Origin: Bradyrhizobium macuxiense
GTDB lineage: Bacteria; Pseudomonadota; Alphaproteobacteria; Rhizobiales; Xanthobacteraceae
Assembly (NCBI RefSeq): GCF_007993935.1
Contig: NZ_VITY01000018.1
Span: forward strand, 1 to 64,000
Direction of reading: 5' to 3'
DNA length: 64,000 nt
Position numbers and translations under genes: made by a program
The notes under the pieces: model-generated
What the model was told of the DNA's origin: nothing
The model's database searches: none
What the model saw: only the letters and a program-made list of their open reading frames with translations
In this document: positions 16,842 through 25,980 of the stretch, in pieces
How the letters are laid out: every line of letters starts with the position of its first letter
Numbering within the stretch: the first letter of the stretch is position 1

Positions 16842-18001
16842 GCGCGGTCGCGATCAAAGGCTGGTGTCCCGGCGCGCTGCGGCCGATGCAGTCCGGCGAT
16901 GGCCTCGTGGTGCGAGTTCGCCCGCGCGGTGGTCGGCTGGACGCGAGGCAGGCGGCAGGAATAGCTGATCTCGCTGCGCGATATGGCAACGGCCTGATCG
17001 ACCTGACCAGCCGCGCCAATCTCCAGATCCGCGGCGTCAGCGATGAAAGCTATCCGCCCTTGATCGATGGGCTCGCCGGGCTCGGATTGCTGGACGCAGA
17101 TTCCAACATCGAGGCCCAGCGCAACATTCTGGTGACGCCGTTCTGGACCGACGCTGACGATACGCACTCGCTTGCGGCCGAGCTTGAGCGGGCGCTAGCC
17201 AGCACGGCACTCGATCTTCCAACCAAGTTCGGCTTCGCAATCGATGACGGCCGCGAGCGGGTGCTGGCGGGGGCATCGGCCGATATCAGGATCGAACGCG
17301 CTCGCAACGGGGGCTTGCTGGTGCGCGCCGATGGCGCACAATTCGGGCTTTCCGTCACGCGTGGCGAGGCCGTGCAGGTCGCGTTGGCGCTGGCCGATTG
17401 GTTCATTGCCTCGGGCGGAGCCAGGGGTGAGAAGCGACGGATGGCGGCGCATCTGGCCGGCGGTGCGAGCCTTCCCGAGCCGCTTCGGGGCGATGCCGAA
17501 CCTGTAGCCCAATCGGCGAACCCCGTTCCCAGTCTCACTCCGATTGGTGCGATGGTCGGTGTGGCCTTCGGGCAAATGCCGCACGGGACGCTCGAGAATC
17601 TTGCCGCGCGCGCGCAGGCGCTTCGCCTGACGCCGTGGCGGATGGTGCTGGCGGAGGGAATGCATGAGATGCCCCGTGGGGCGGACCTCGTCACTGATGC
17701 CGATGATCCGGCGCTCCGCGTCATCGCCTGCAGCGGCGCGCCGCGCTGCGCAGAGGCGCATGCCGATACGCGCGCATTGGCATCTGCGCTTGCTTCGTTT
17801 GTCCCGGCTGGCGCCCGGCTTCACGTCTCCGGCTGCGCCAAGGGCTGCGCCTATTCCGGTTCTGCTGATGTCACCCTCGTTGCGTCACGCGAGGGCTTTG
17901 ACCTGATCCGCCGCGGCACGACGCGAGATACGCCGGTCATGCGCGGGTTGACCGGCTCTTACCTCGTCGCAAATCCCTCCGTGCTGACGGGAGATCATTG
18001 A
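16838..18001 (+). CDS. cobG: Precorrin-3B synthase
   Basis: A 387-residue sirohaem/[4Fe-4S] enzyme of the nitrite/sulfite reductase family that hydroxylates precorrin-3A and contracts toward precorrin-3B using oxygen. LTSRANLQIRGV is the substrate/haem-binding segment, and the cluster cysteines are in ACSGAPRCAEA and HVSGCAKGCAYSG. Its presence marks the aerobic B12 route. Start and stop overlap cobN and cobH. Confidence 0.93.
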   Translation: MSAVAIKGWCPGALRPMQSGDGLVVRVRPRGGRLDARQAAGIADLAARYGNGLIDLTSRANLQIRGVSDESYPPLIDGLAGLGLLDADSNIEAQRNILVTPFWTDADDTHSLAAELERALASTALDLPTKFGFAIDDGRERVLAGASADIRIERARNGGLLVRADGAQFGLSVTRGEAVQVALALADWFIASGGARGEKRRMAAHLAGGASLPEPLRGDAEPVAQSANPVPSLTPIGAMVGVAFGQMPHGTLENLAARAQALRLTPWRMVLAEGMHEMPRGADLVTDADDPALRVIACSGAPRCAEAHADTRALASALASFVPAGARLHVSGCAKGCAYSGSADVTLVASREGFDLIRRGTTRDTPVMRGLTGSYLVANPSVLTGDH

Positions 18002-18630
18002 TGCCGCACGTCTATGAGACCGATGGCGCGGCGATCTACCGCCAGTCCTTTGCCACCATCCGGTCGGAGGCTGACCTTGCCCGCTTTACGCCAGACGAAG
18101 AGCCGGTGGTGGTGCGCATGATCCATGCCGCGGGCATGGTGGGCCTGGAAGCCCATATTCGCTTCACGCCCGGCATGGCCACGCGTGCGCGAGCAGCCTT
18201 GCAGGAGGGCGCGCCGATCCTCTGCGACGCGCGCATGGTGTCGGAGGGCATTACGCGCGCGCGGCTGCCGGCCCGCAACGAAGTCATCTGCACGCTCGGT
18301 GACGCCGAGGTTCCCGCGCTCGCGCAATCGATGCGCAACACGCGCTCGGCGGCTGCGCTGGAGCTATGGCGGCCGCATCTGGCCGGTGCCATCGTCGCGA
18401 TCGGCAATGCGCCGACGGCGCTGTTCCATTTGCTCAACATGCTGGAGGATGCCGATTGCCCAAGGCCGGCGGCAATCATCGGCTGCCCGGTCGGGTTCGT
18501 CGGAGCTGCCGAGTCCAAGGCGGCATTGATGGCTGAACCGCCTGTGCCGGCGCTGACGGTCGAGGGACGTCTCGGCGGCTCGGCGATCACCGTTGCCGCC
18601 GTCAATGCGCTGGCGAGCTGGAGCGAATAG
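18001..18630 (+). CDS. cobH: Precorrin-8X methylmutase
   Basis: A 209-residue CobH/CbiC enzyme that moves the methyl group from C11 to C12 to give hydrogenobyrinate. RMIHAAGMVGLEAHIRF contains the conserved active-site histidine, and IIGCPVGFVGAAESKAAL is the family C-terminal motif. ATG 18001 shares a base with the cobG stop; the TTG one codon earlier is less likely. Confidence 0.94.
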   Translation: MPHVYETDGAAIYRQSFATIRSEADLARFTPDEEPVVVRMIHAAGMVGLEAHIRFTPGMATRARAALQEGAPILCDARMVSEGITRARLPARNEVICTLGDAEVPALAQSMRNTRSAAALELWRPHLAGAIVAIGNAPTALFHLLNMLEDADCPRPAAIIGCPVGFVGAAESKAALMAEPPVPALTVEGRLGGSAITVAAVNALASWSE

Positions 18631-18632
18631 CG

Positions 18633-19364
18633 ATGGGGCGCATCATTTGCTGTGGGCTTGGCCCTGGCGATCCGGACCTGATGAGCGTGCGCGCCGACCG
18701 GATCGTGCGCGCGGCAAAACATGTCGCCCATTTCCGCAAGAAGGGGCAACCCGGGCAGGCGCGGCGCATCGTGGAGGGATTGCTTGCCGCTGACGTCAGC
18801 GAATATCCGATGGAGTACCCGGTCACCACGGAGATTGCGTTCGACAATCCCGAATACGCGCGGCTGCTGGCCGATTTCTACGATGCATGGGCCGAGCGGC
18901 TGGCGCGGCTGGCGCGCGAGATCGACGTTGTCGTGCTGTGCGAGGGCGATCCCTATTTCTATGGCTCGTTCATGCATCTATATGCGCGCTTGCAGGGCCG
19001 TGTCGAGATCGAGGTGATCGCCGGCATTCCCGGCATGGTCGGCTGCTGGAATGCGGTCGGCCAGCCGATCGCGCTGGCCGACGATGTCACATCAGTCCTG
19101 ATGGGCACGCTGCCGGAGGCGGAGCTTGCGCAGCGGATGCGCAGTTCCGACGCGTTGGTCGTGATGAAGACCGGCCGCAATCTTCCGAAGATCCGTCGCG
19201 CGCTCGCGTCCGCGGGCCGTCTCGACGATGCGTGGCTGGTCGAGCGCGGCACCATGCCGGATCAGCGGGTCATCAAGCTCGCTGATATCGCCGAGGCCGA
19301 CTGTCCGTATTTTGCGATCGTGCTGGTGCACGGGCAGGGGCGGCGCCGGGAGGCGGCGCCATGA
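18633..19364 (+). CDS. cobI: Precorrin-2 C20-methyltransferase
   Basis: A 243-residue SAM-dependent tetrapyrrole methylase. GLGPGDPDLMSVRADRIVRA is the N-terminal glycine loop, CEGDPYFYGSFMHLY the second motif, and IAGIPGMVGCWNAVGQP the substrate loop typical of CobI/CbiL. It starts 2 bp after cobH and its last bases overlap cobJ. Confidence 0.93.
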   Translation: MGRIICCGLGPGDPDLMSVRADRIVRAAKHVAHFRKKGQPGQARRIVEGLLAADVSEYPMEYPVTTEIAFDNPEYARLLADFYDAWAERLARLAREIDVVVLCEGDPYFYGSFMHLYARLQGRVEIEVIAGIPGMVGCWNAVGQPIALADDVTSVLMGTLPEAELAQRMRSSDALVVMKTGRNLPKIRRALASAGRLDDAWLVERGTMPDQRVIKLADIAEADCPYFAIVLVHGQGRRREAAP

Positions 19365-20095
19365 CCGGCACGCTGACCATCGCGGGATTGGGGCCGGGCG
19401 ACGAGGCGCTGATCACGCCTGAAGTCTCCGCTGCACTCGCAATGGCGACCGACATCATCGGCTATGCACCCTATGTTTCGCGTGTGCCGCCGCGTGCCGG
19501 CCTGACGCTGCACCCGTCCGACAATCGTGTGGAATTGCAGCGCGCCGGCGAGGCGCTGCGGCTCGCGTCCGAGGGACGGCAGGTCGTCGTGGTGTCGTCG
19601 GGCGATCCCGGGGTGTTCGCGATGGCATCCGCCGTGTTCGAAGCGCTGGAGGACATGCCGCAATGGCATGATCTGCCGATTCGCGTGCTGCCCGGCGTCA
19701 CGGCGATGCTGGCGGCGGCGGCGAGCGCTGGTGCGCCGCTCGGCCATGACTTCTGTGCGATCAACTTGTCGGACAATCTCAAGCCGTGGTCGCTGATCGA
19801 GAAGCGCCTGCGGCTCGCCGCCGAAGCCGATTTTGCTATTGCGGTGTACAACCCGCGCTCGGCAAGCCGGCCGGAAGGTTTTGCGCGAACACTCGAAATC
19901 TTGCGCGAGGCGGGGTGTGACGAGCGGATCGTGATTTTCGCGCGCGCCGTCTCTACGCCCGAGCAGCGGATCGAGATGGTCGAACTGCGCGATGCACGGC
20001 CCGAGATGGCCGACATGCGGACGCTCGTGATCGTCGGCAATTCGGCGACGCGCCGGGTCGGCCGCTGGGTCTATGCGCCGAGGCAGGTCCGATGA
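19361..20095 (+). CDS. cobJ: Precorrin-3B C17-methyltransferase
   Basis: A 244-residue tetrapyrrole methylase that performs C17 methylation with ring contraction. GLGPGDEALITPEVSAAL, VVSSGDPGVFAMASAVFE, and LGHDFCAINLSDNLKPW are CobJ/CbiH signatures. Its ATG overlaps the cobI stop. The 3' end overlaps the convergent cobK by 25 bp, so the plus operon is interrupted on paper by an inverted gene. Confidence 0.94.
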   Translation: MTGTLTIAGLGPGDEALITPEVSAALAMATDIIGYAPYVSRVPPRAGLTLHPSDNRVELQRAGEALRLASEGRQVVVVSSGDPGVFAMASAVFEALEDMPQWHDLPIRVLPGVTAMLAAAASAGAPLGHDFCAINLSDNLKPWSLIEKRLRLAAEADFAIAVYNPRSASRPEGFARTLEILREAGCDERIVIFARAVSTPEQRIEMVELRDARPEMADMRTLVIVGNSATRRVGRWVYAPRQVR

Positions 20096-20820
20096 CCGAG
20101 CCATTCCATCACGTCGGCGACACTTTCCACCCGCGGCCTCTCGGGCAGCAGCGGCCGCGTGATCATGATGACGGGGAGGCCAAGCGAGCGGGCCGCGTCG
20201 ATCTTGGCGCGCGCGCCGCTCCCGCCGGAATTGCGTGCGACGATCCATTCGATATTGCGCGTGCGTATCATTTCGAGCTCGCCTTCGAGGGTGAATGGTC
20301 CGCGCGAGACAATCACATCAGCATCCCGCAATGGCAGCGCGTGCTTGGGCGGGTCGACGAAACGCAACGTATAGGCATGCTGCGGCCGGCTCCCAAATGG
20401 CGCGATGTGCTGGCGGCCAATCGCGAGGAATACGCTGGCACGGGACTCCGGCAAGGCCGCGACCGCGGATACGACGTCTCCGACCTCGATCCAATGATCG
20501 CCAGAGGCTTTGTCCCACGGCGCGCGTTCGAGCGCGAGCAGCGGCGTCGTGGTTTGCGCACAGGCGGCGATCGCATTGCGGCTCATCTCGGCCGCGAACG
20601 GATGCGTCGCATCGATCACATGGGTGATGCCTTCGCAGCGCAGATAGTCGGCAAGACCGCTCACGCCGCCGAAGCCGCCGATCCGGGTCGGCAAAGGTTG
20701 TTCGGCAGGGGCGGCGGTGCGACCGCCATAGGAATAGACGGCGTCGATCCCCGCGCGCGCGATCGCAGCGGCGAGCAGGTTGGCGTCGGCCGTTCCGCCC
20801 AGGATCAGGGCGCGCATCAT
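20071..20820 (-). CDS. cobK: Precorrin-6A reductase, inverted inside the cob operon
   Basis: A 249-residue NADPH-dependent reductase giving precorrin-6Y. RALILGGTADANLLAAAIA is the N-terminal nucleotide loop, and THVIDATHPFAAEMSRNA is the CobK/CbiJ hallmark. ATG 20820 is preferred because AGGGA lies 6 bases upstream. This start codon (20820-20818) overlaps the cobL start codon (20819-20821) on the other strand, and its 3' end overlaps cobJ. It therefore needs a promoter inside cobL coding sequence. Confidence 0.93.
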   Translation of the reverse strand: MMRALILGGTADANLLAAAIARAGIDAVYSYGGRTAAPAEQPLPTRIGGFGGVSGLADYLRCEGITHVIDATHPFAAEMSRNAIAACAQTTTPLLALERAPWDKASGDHWIEVGDVVSAVAALPESRASVFLAIGRQHIAPFGSRPQHAYTLRFVDPPKHALPLRDADVIVSRGPFTLEGELEMIRTRNIEWIVARNSGGSGARAKIDAARSLGLPVIMITRPLLPERPRVESVADVMEWLGHRTCLGA

Positions 20821-22000
20821 GGGTAATCCCTGGTTGACCATCGTCGGCATCGGCGAAGATGGCCTTGCGGGGCTGCCGGACGCAAGCCGAAAGGCGCTTG
20901 ATGAAGCGGAGGTGGTTTTCGGCGGTGAACGGCACCTTGCGCTGGCCGGCATCACCGATCGTGGCCGCGCCTGGCCGGTGCCGTTCGATGCGGGCATCGT
21001 GCTTCAATGCCGGGGACGTCCGACCGTTGTGCTCGCCTCGGGCGATCCGTTCTGGCACGGCGCCGGCGGTAGCCTTGTCGAGAAGCTGCAGTCCGATGAA
21101 TGGATCGCGCACTCCGCGCCGTCGACATTCTCGTTGGCGGCGGCGCGTCTGGGCTGGCGGCTCGAGAATGTCGTCTGCCTTGGTCTTCATGCGGCGCCGT
21201 TCGAACGGCTGTTGCCGCACCTTGCGCGGGGCGTACGGATCGTCTGCCTGGTGCGCGACGGCAAGGCGGGTTCCGATCTCGCGCGCTGGCTTGCGGAGCA
21301 TGGCTGGGGATCGTCGGCGATGTGGACGCTGTCCGCGCTGGGCGGCCCGCGTGAATCCATCACGCAACATTGCGCTGACACTTATGCGGACGATTCCGGC
21401 GACAGCCTGGTCGCGGTTGCGCTGGAGGCGAGGGGAGCGCAAGGACTCGCGCGCAGCTCGGGTCTTCCCGACGAATTGTTTGTGCATGATGGGCAGCTCA
21501 CGAAGCGACCGGTCCGAGCGCTTGCGCTGTCGGCGCTGTCGCCGCGGCCCGGCGAGCGACTGTGGGATATCGGTGCCGGCTCCGGCTCGATCTCGATCGA
21601 ATGGGCGCTCTGCGGCGGGACAGCTATTGCCATCGAGGCGCGCGGCGAACGGGCCGCCAACATTCGCAGCAATGCTGCGAGCTTCGGCCTAGCCCACCGG
21701 ATCACGATCATCGAAGGCGAGGCGCCCGGCATCCTGCCGGGCCTCGCGGCACCCGATGCCGTATTCATTGGTGGCGGCCTCGATGCTGATATGTTCGCCG
21801 CGATCTGGTCGCACATCGCTCTGGGCACGCGGCTGGTCGCGCATGCGGTGACGCTGGAAACCGAGGCGCTGCTTTCCGGTCTGCACCAGCGGCATGGCGG
21901 CGAATTGATGCGCGTCGAGATCGCGCAGGCCGAGCCGCTGGGCCGCTATCGTTCCTGGAAGGCCGCGCGGCCGATCGTGCAATGGAGTGTGATCAAATGA
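20819..22000 (+). CDS. cobL: Precorrin-6Y C5,15-methyltransferase (decarboxylating)
   Basis: A 393-residue fusion of the CbiE-type methylase (residues 1 to about 200, opening WLTIVGIGEDGLAGL, with LASGDPFWHG) and the CbiT-type methylase/decarboxylase (about 225-393, with SAM-binding LWDIGAGSGSISIEW). It methylates C5 and C15 and removes the acetate carboxyl of ring C. ATG 20819 gives the family N-terminus; the in-frame TTG 20780 lies deep in cobK and adds unrelated residues. The stop overlaps cobE. Confidence 0.94.
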   Translation: MGNPWLTIVGIGEDGLAGLPDASRKALDEAEVVFGGERHLALAGITDRGRAWPVPFDAGIVLQCRGRPTVVLASGDPFWHGAGGSLVEKLQSDEWIAHSAPSTFSLAAARLGWRLENVVCLGLHAAPFERLLPHLARGVRIVCLVRDGKAGSDLARWLAEHGWGSSAMWTLSALGGPRESITQHCADTYADDSGDSLVAVALEARGAQGLARSSGLPDELFVHDGQLTKRPVRALALSALSPRPGERLWDIGAGSGSISIEWALCGGTAIAIEARGERAANIRSNAASFGLAHRITIIEGEAPGILPGLAAPDAVFIGGGLDADMFAAIWSHIALGTRLVAHAVTLETEALLSGLHQRHGGELMRVEIAQAEPLGRYRSWKAARPIVQWSVIK

Positions 22001-22365
22001 AGGTCGCGGGTCTCGGATTCAGGCGCGAGGCCAGTGTCGCGTCCTTGCGCGAAGCCCTCGACGCGGCCGGCGGGGCCGAAGGCCTTGCGGCGCTTGCAAC
22101 GGTGAGTGAGAAGTCCGATGCAACGGCGCTGAGAGTCCTGGCGCAGGAACTCGGACTGTCGATCCGGGGAATTCCCGCCGACGCGTTGGCCGAGGTCGAA
22201 ACTGTGACGCAATCCGAGTTGATTCGTACCGAGTTTGGTACAGGTTCCATCGCCGAAGCTGCAGCCATCGCGGCGGCAGGGCGTGGCGCGCGCCTGATCT
22301 CCGCGAGGGCCGTCTCGCAGGATCGGATGGCGACTGCCGCGATCGCGGAAGGAGACGGCGAATGA
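21997..22365 (+). CDS. cobE: CobE / CbiG C-terminal-domain protein
   Basis: A 122-residue protein matching the C-terminal CbiG domain: VAGLGFRREASVASLREAL at the start, then VSEKSDATALRVLAQELGL and EAAAIAAAGRGARLIS. CobE is required for normal aerobic B12 synthesis but its exact reaction is not settled; in the anaerobic route CbiG opens the lactone. ATG 21997 overlaps the cobL stop, and cobM overlaps its end. Confidence 0.88.
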   Translation: MKVAGLGFRREASVASLREALDAAGGAEGLAALATVSEKSDATALRVLAQELGLSIRGIPADALAEVETVTQSELIRTEFGTGSIAEAAAIAAAGRGARLISARAVSQDRMATAAIAEGDGE

Positions 22366-23159
22366 CGGTGCATTTCATCGGCGCAGGACCTGGCGCCGCC
22401 GATCTCCTGACCTTGCGCGGACGCGATCTCATCGCCTCGTGCCCGGTCTGTCTCTACGCCGGATCGCTGGTGCCCGCAGGCGTGCTGGCGCATTGCCCGA
22501 AGGATGCGCGCATCGTCAACACGGCATCGTTGTCGCTCGACGACATCATCGCCGAGATCGCGGCGGCGCATGCGGAAGGCAAGGACGTCGCGCGGCTGCA
22601 TTCGGGTGATCTCTCGATCTGGTCGGCGATGGGCGAACAGCTGCGCCGGCTGCGCGCGTTGCAGATTCCGTATTCGGTGACGCCCGGCGTGCCGGCTTTC
22701 TCGGCGGCCGCGGCGGCACTGGAGGCCGAGCTCACGCTGCCTGGCCTTGCCCAATCGGTGGTGCTGACGCGCACGCCGGGCAGGGCGAGCGCGATGCCTG
22801 ATGGTGAGACGCTCGCAGCCTTCGCCGCGACCGGCGCGGTGCTCGCGATCCATCTCTCGATCCATCTGCTCGACAAGGTCATCGCCGAGCTGACGCCGCA
22901 TTATGGCGCGGACTGCCCGGTGGCGATCGTCTGGCGCGCAAGCTGGCCGGACCAGCGCATCGTGCGCGCCACGCTCGCGACGCTGGATGCCGCGCTTGGC
23001 CCGGAGCTCGAACGCACCGCGCTCATCCTGGTCGGCAAGACCCTCGGCGCCGGCGACTTCGGCGAGAGCCGTCTCTACGCCGCCGACTATGACCGCCGCT
23101 ACCGCCCGGTCGGTGCGGCGCCACGGTTTCCGGGGTCATCGCCGGAATCGTCGCAATGA
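22362..23159 (+). CDS. cobM: Precorrin-4 C11-methyltransferase
   Basis: A 265-residue tetrapyrrole methylase. HFIGAGPGAADLLTLRGRDL, VCLYAGSLVP and LHSGDLSIWSAMGEQLRRL are the CobM/CbiF signatures. ATGA overlaps with cobE before it and cobB after it show tight coupling. Confidence 0.94.
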   Translation: MTVHFIGAGPGAADLLTLRGRDLIASCPVCLYAGSLVPAGVLAHCPKDARIVNTASLSLDDIIAEIAAAHAEGKDVARLHSGDLSIWSAMGEQLRRLRALQIPYSVTPGVPAFSAAAAALEAELTLPGLAQSVVLTRTPGRASAMPDGETLAAFAATGAVLAIHLSIHLLDKVIAELTPHYGADCPVAIVWRASWPDQRIVRATLATLDAALGPELERTALILVGKTLGAGDFGESRLYAADYDRRYRPVGAAPRFPGSSPESSQ

Positions 23160-24466
23160 CCGCGGGGCTCGTGATCTCGGCACCCGCATCCGGTGTCGGC
23201 AAAACGACGCTGACCCTGGCGTTGGCGCGCGCCTATCGCAGTCGCGGGTTGAAGGTGCAATGCCTGAAGAGCGGGCCCGACTACATCGATCCCGCCTTTC
23301 ATGCGGTGGCGACCGGACGCGCCTCAGTCAACGTCGATAGCTGGGCGATGGCATCAGATGCGATCGCATCTCTGGCAGGCCGCGGCGCGGATGCCGATCT
23401 CGTGCTGGCCGAAGGCTCGATGGGTTTGTTCGACGGCGTCGCCGCGCGCGGCGTCTCGGGCACTGGCGCCACCGCCGATATTGCCGAGATGATGGGATGG
23501 CCGGTGCTGCTCGTGATCGATCCCTCCGGCCAGGCTCAGACGGCGGCGGCGATCACGGCGGGATTGCGCGATTTTCGCGCCGGCGTGCGGCTTGCCGGTG
23601 TCGTTCTCAACCGCGTCGCCGGTGCGCGGCACGAAGCGTTGGTGCGCGATGCCATGGCAGGGGCAGGCATTGCCGTGCTGGGCGCGCTGCCGCGCCACGC
23701 CGAGATTGCCTTGCCGAAGCGTCATCTCGGCCTGGTGCAGGCCGAAGAGCAGGCCGAGATCGATGGCCTGATCAGTGAGGCCGCACGTTTCGTCGCCGAG
23801 CACGTCGATCTCGATGCCGTGCTGCAATCGGCCCCGGTCTGGTCGCCGCAACCGGCCGCGCGCGGTCTGGACATCACACCGCCCGGCCAGCGCATTGCGC
23901 TCGCGCGCGATGCCGCATTCTCCTTCGTCTACCCGCATATGGTGGAAGCCTGGCGTGCGGCCGGCGCTGACATCGTGACGTTCTCGCCGCTTGCCGACGA
24001 AGGCCCGGATGCGGACGCCGATGTGTGCTGGCTGCCCGGCGGCTACCCTGAACTGCATGCCGGCCGGCTTGCCGCCAACCGGCGATTTCTTGAGCGGCTG
24101 CGCGCTTTCGCCGAAACAAATCCGGTGCATGGCGAGTGCGGCGGCTACATGGTGCTGGGCACAGCGCTCACCGATGCCGACGGCGTGCGCCATGAGATGG
24201 CGGGCCTGCTTGGCCTCGAGACGAGCTACGCCAAACGGCGCATGCATCTGGGCTACCGGCTCGCCGAGCTTGCCGCACCGGTGCCAGGACACGGTCCAGG
24301 CGCGCGGCTGCGCGGTCACGAGTTTCACTATTCGACGATCATCGCGCAGCCCGATAGGCCGCTTGCGGTGGTGCGCGATGCGACCGGCGCGATCGTTGCG
24401 GAAACCGGATCGCGACGAGGTAGCGCAACGGGGACATTCTTCCATCTGATTGCGGAGGACCGATGA
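23156..24466 (+). CDS. cobB: Hydrogenobyrinic acid a,c-diamide synthase
   Basis: A 436-residue glutamine-hydrolysing amidotransferase acting on the a and c carboxylates. The ATP domain starts with APASGVGKTTLTLALARA and CLKSGPDYIDPAFH, and the glutaminase nucleophile is in HGECGGYMVLG, with GHEFHYSTI near the C-terminus. The normal length and both ATGA overlaps support the limits chosen. Confidence 0.95.
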   Translation: MTAGLVISAPASGVGKTTLTLALARAYRSRGLKVQCLKSGPDYIDPAFHAVATGRASVNVDSWAMASDAIASLAGRGADADLVLAEGSMGLFDGVAARGVSGTGATADIAEMMGWPVLLVIDPSGQAQTAAAITAGLRDFRAGVRLAGVVLNRVAGARHEALVRDAMAGAGIAVLGALPRHAEIALPKRHLGLVQAEEQAEIDGLISEAARFVAEHVDLDAVLQSAPVWSPQPAARGLDITPPGQRIALARDAAFSFVYPHMVEAWRAAGADIVTFSPLADEGPDADADVCWLPGGYPELHAGRLAANRRFLERLRAFAETNPVHGECGGYMVLGTALTDADGVRHEMAGLLGLETSYAKRRMHLGYRLAELAAPVPGHGPGARLRGHEFHYSTIIAQPDRPLAVVRDATGAIVAETGSRRGSATGTFFHLIAEDR

Positions 24467-25191
24467 GCGGATTCGTCTCCTTCGTTTCGGCCGGTCCCGG
24501 CGATCCCGAGCTTCTGACCATGAAGGGAGCGGCGCGGCTGCGCGAGGCCGATGTGGTGCTGTACGACGATCTCGCCTCGGGCGCGATCCTCGATCTCGCG
24601 CGCTCCGGCGCCAATCTTGTCGCGGTCGGCAAGCGCGCCGGCCGCCTCTCGGCAAAGCAGCATCATGTCAGCCGGCTGCTGGTCGATTACGCGACGGCGG
24701 GCGTGCGGGTGGTGCGGCTGAAATCCGGCGATGCCGGCATCTTTGGGCGCCTCGAAGAGGAGATCGAGGCGCTGCGCAATGCAGGCATCGGCTACGAGAT
24801 CATTCCCGGCGTGACCTCGGCCTCGGTTGCCGCCGCGCAGGCCGGCATTCCGCTGACGCGACGGCTGACCTCGCGCCGGGTGCAGTTTGTCACCGGCGCC
24901 GACGTCACCGGCGGGTTGCCCGCGGATCTGAATTGGGCGGCACTGGCCGACCCGGAAGCGACCACGGTGGTCTATATGGGGCGGCGCACGTTCCCGGCTC
25001 TGGCCGCAGGGCTGATCGCGCATGGTCTCGCCCCCGACACGCCGGCGCTGCTGGCGGAGTCCCTCGGTCATGCCGACGAGCAGCTTCATCGGACCACGAT
25101 CGCAGGGCTGGCCGAACAGCTCGCGCATGCCGGCGCTGCCACGGCGGCTTCCATTATTCTGTTCGGCGCGCTGGCACCGGAAGAAAAGTGA
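24463..25191 (+). CDS. cobA: Uroporphyrinogen-III C-methyltransferase (SUMT)
   Basis: A 242-residue enzyme that makes precorrin-2 from uroporphyrinogen III with two SAM. SAGPGDPELLTMKGAARL, ADVVLYDDL, RLKSGDAGIFGRLEEEI and PGVTSASVAAAQAGIPLTRR are standard SUMT motifs. It has no CysG-type dehydrogenase/ferrochelatase domain, so it belongs to the B12 route rather than sirohaem synthesis. Confidence 0.94.
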   Translation: MSGFVSFVSAGPGDPELLTMKGAARLREADVVLYDDLASGAILDLARSGANLVAVGKRAGRLSAKQHHVSRLLVDYATAGVRVVRLKSGDAGIFGRLEEEIEALRNAGIGYEIIPGVTSASVAAAQAGIPLTRRLTSRRVQFVTGADVTGGLPADLNWAALADPEATTVVYMGRRTFPALAAGLIAHGLAPDTPALLAESLGHADEQLHRTTIAGLAEQLAHAGAATAASIILFGALAPEEK

Positions 25192-25198
25192 TGCGGCC

Positions 25199-25948
25199 AT
25201 GTTGACGCTGTCCCTGATCGGTATCGGATGCGGCGATCCGCAGCATCTCACCCTCGCCGCGATCGACGCGATCAACGCTGCCGACCTGATCCTGATCCCG
25301 CGCAAGGGGACCGCGAAGTCGGACCTCGCCGAACTGCGCCGAACGATCTGCGCGGAGGCGTTGAGCAACGACCGCACGCGCATTGCCGAGTTCGACCTGC
25401 CGGTGCGTGACGCCGGCGAGGAGGACTATCGCAAGGGCGTGGACGATTGGCACGATGCAGTGGCTGCGAGCTGGTCGGAGCAAATCGCGCGGCATCTCGG
25501 CAGCGAGGGGCGCGTCGCCTTGCTGATCTGGGGCGATCCCTCGCTCTACGATTCGAGCCTGCGGATTGCGCAACGGCTCGATCCGCGCCCGTCGATCGAC
25601 GTGATCCCGGGCATCACGTCGATCCAGGCGCTGTGCGCGGCGCATGCGCTGCCGCTCAACGAGATCGGCGAGCCGTTCCTGGTCACGACCGGCCGGAGGT
25701 TGCGCGAGGGCGGCTGGCCGGCCGGTGTCGATACCGTCGTCGTGATGCTCGACGGCAGCGCCGCCTTCCAGACGCTCGATCCTGCCGGCATAAGGATCTG
25801 GTGGGGCGCCTATCTTGGCATGCCCGATCAGATCATCATGGCGGGGGAGCTCGCGGAGACAGGCCCCCGCATCGTCGCGGTGCGTCGGGATGCGCGCGAA
25901 CGGCACGGCTGGATCATGGACAGCTACGTCCTGAAGCGGAGGTCGTGA
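25199..25948 (+). CDS. cobF: Precorrin-6A synthase (deacetylating)
   Basis: A 249-residue methylase that adds the C1 methyl with loss of acetate in the aerobic pathway. LIGIGCGDPQHLTLAAIDAI is the N-terminal loop, RKGTAKSDLAELRR and LIWGDPSLYDSSLRIA are CobF-specific. ATG 25199 comes 7 bp after the cobA stop; longer in-frame starts lie inside cobA. It ends the operon, and a palindromic repeat follows. Confidence 0.94.
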   Translation: MLTLSLIGIGCGDPQHLTLAAIDAINAADLILIPRKGTAKSDLAELRRTICAEALSNDRTRIAEFDLPVRDAGEEDYRKGVDDWHDAVAASWSEQIARHLGSEGRVALLIWGDPSLYDSSLRIAQRLDPRPSIDVIPGITSIQALCAAHALPLNEIGEPFLVTTGRRLREGGWPAGVDTVVVMLDGSAAFQTLDPAGIRIWWGAYLGMPDQIIMAGELAETGPRIVAVRRDARERHGWIMDSYVLKRRS

Positions 25949-25980
25949 TCCGGAGATTGCCTGCAGCGGGCGCTGCTAGA

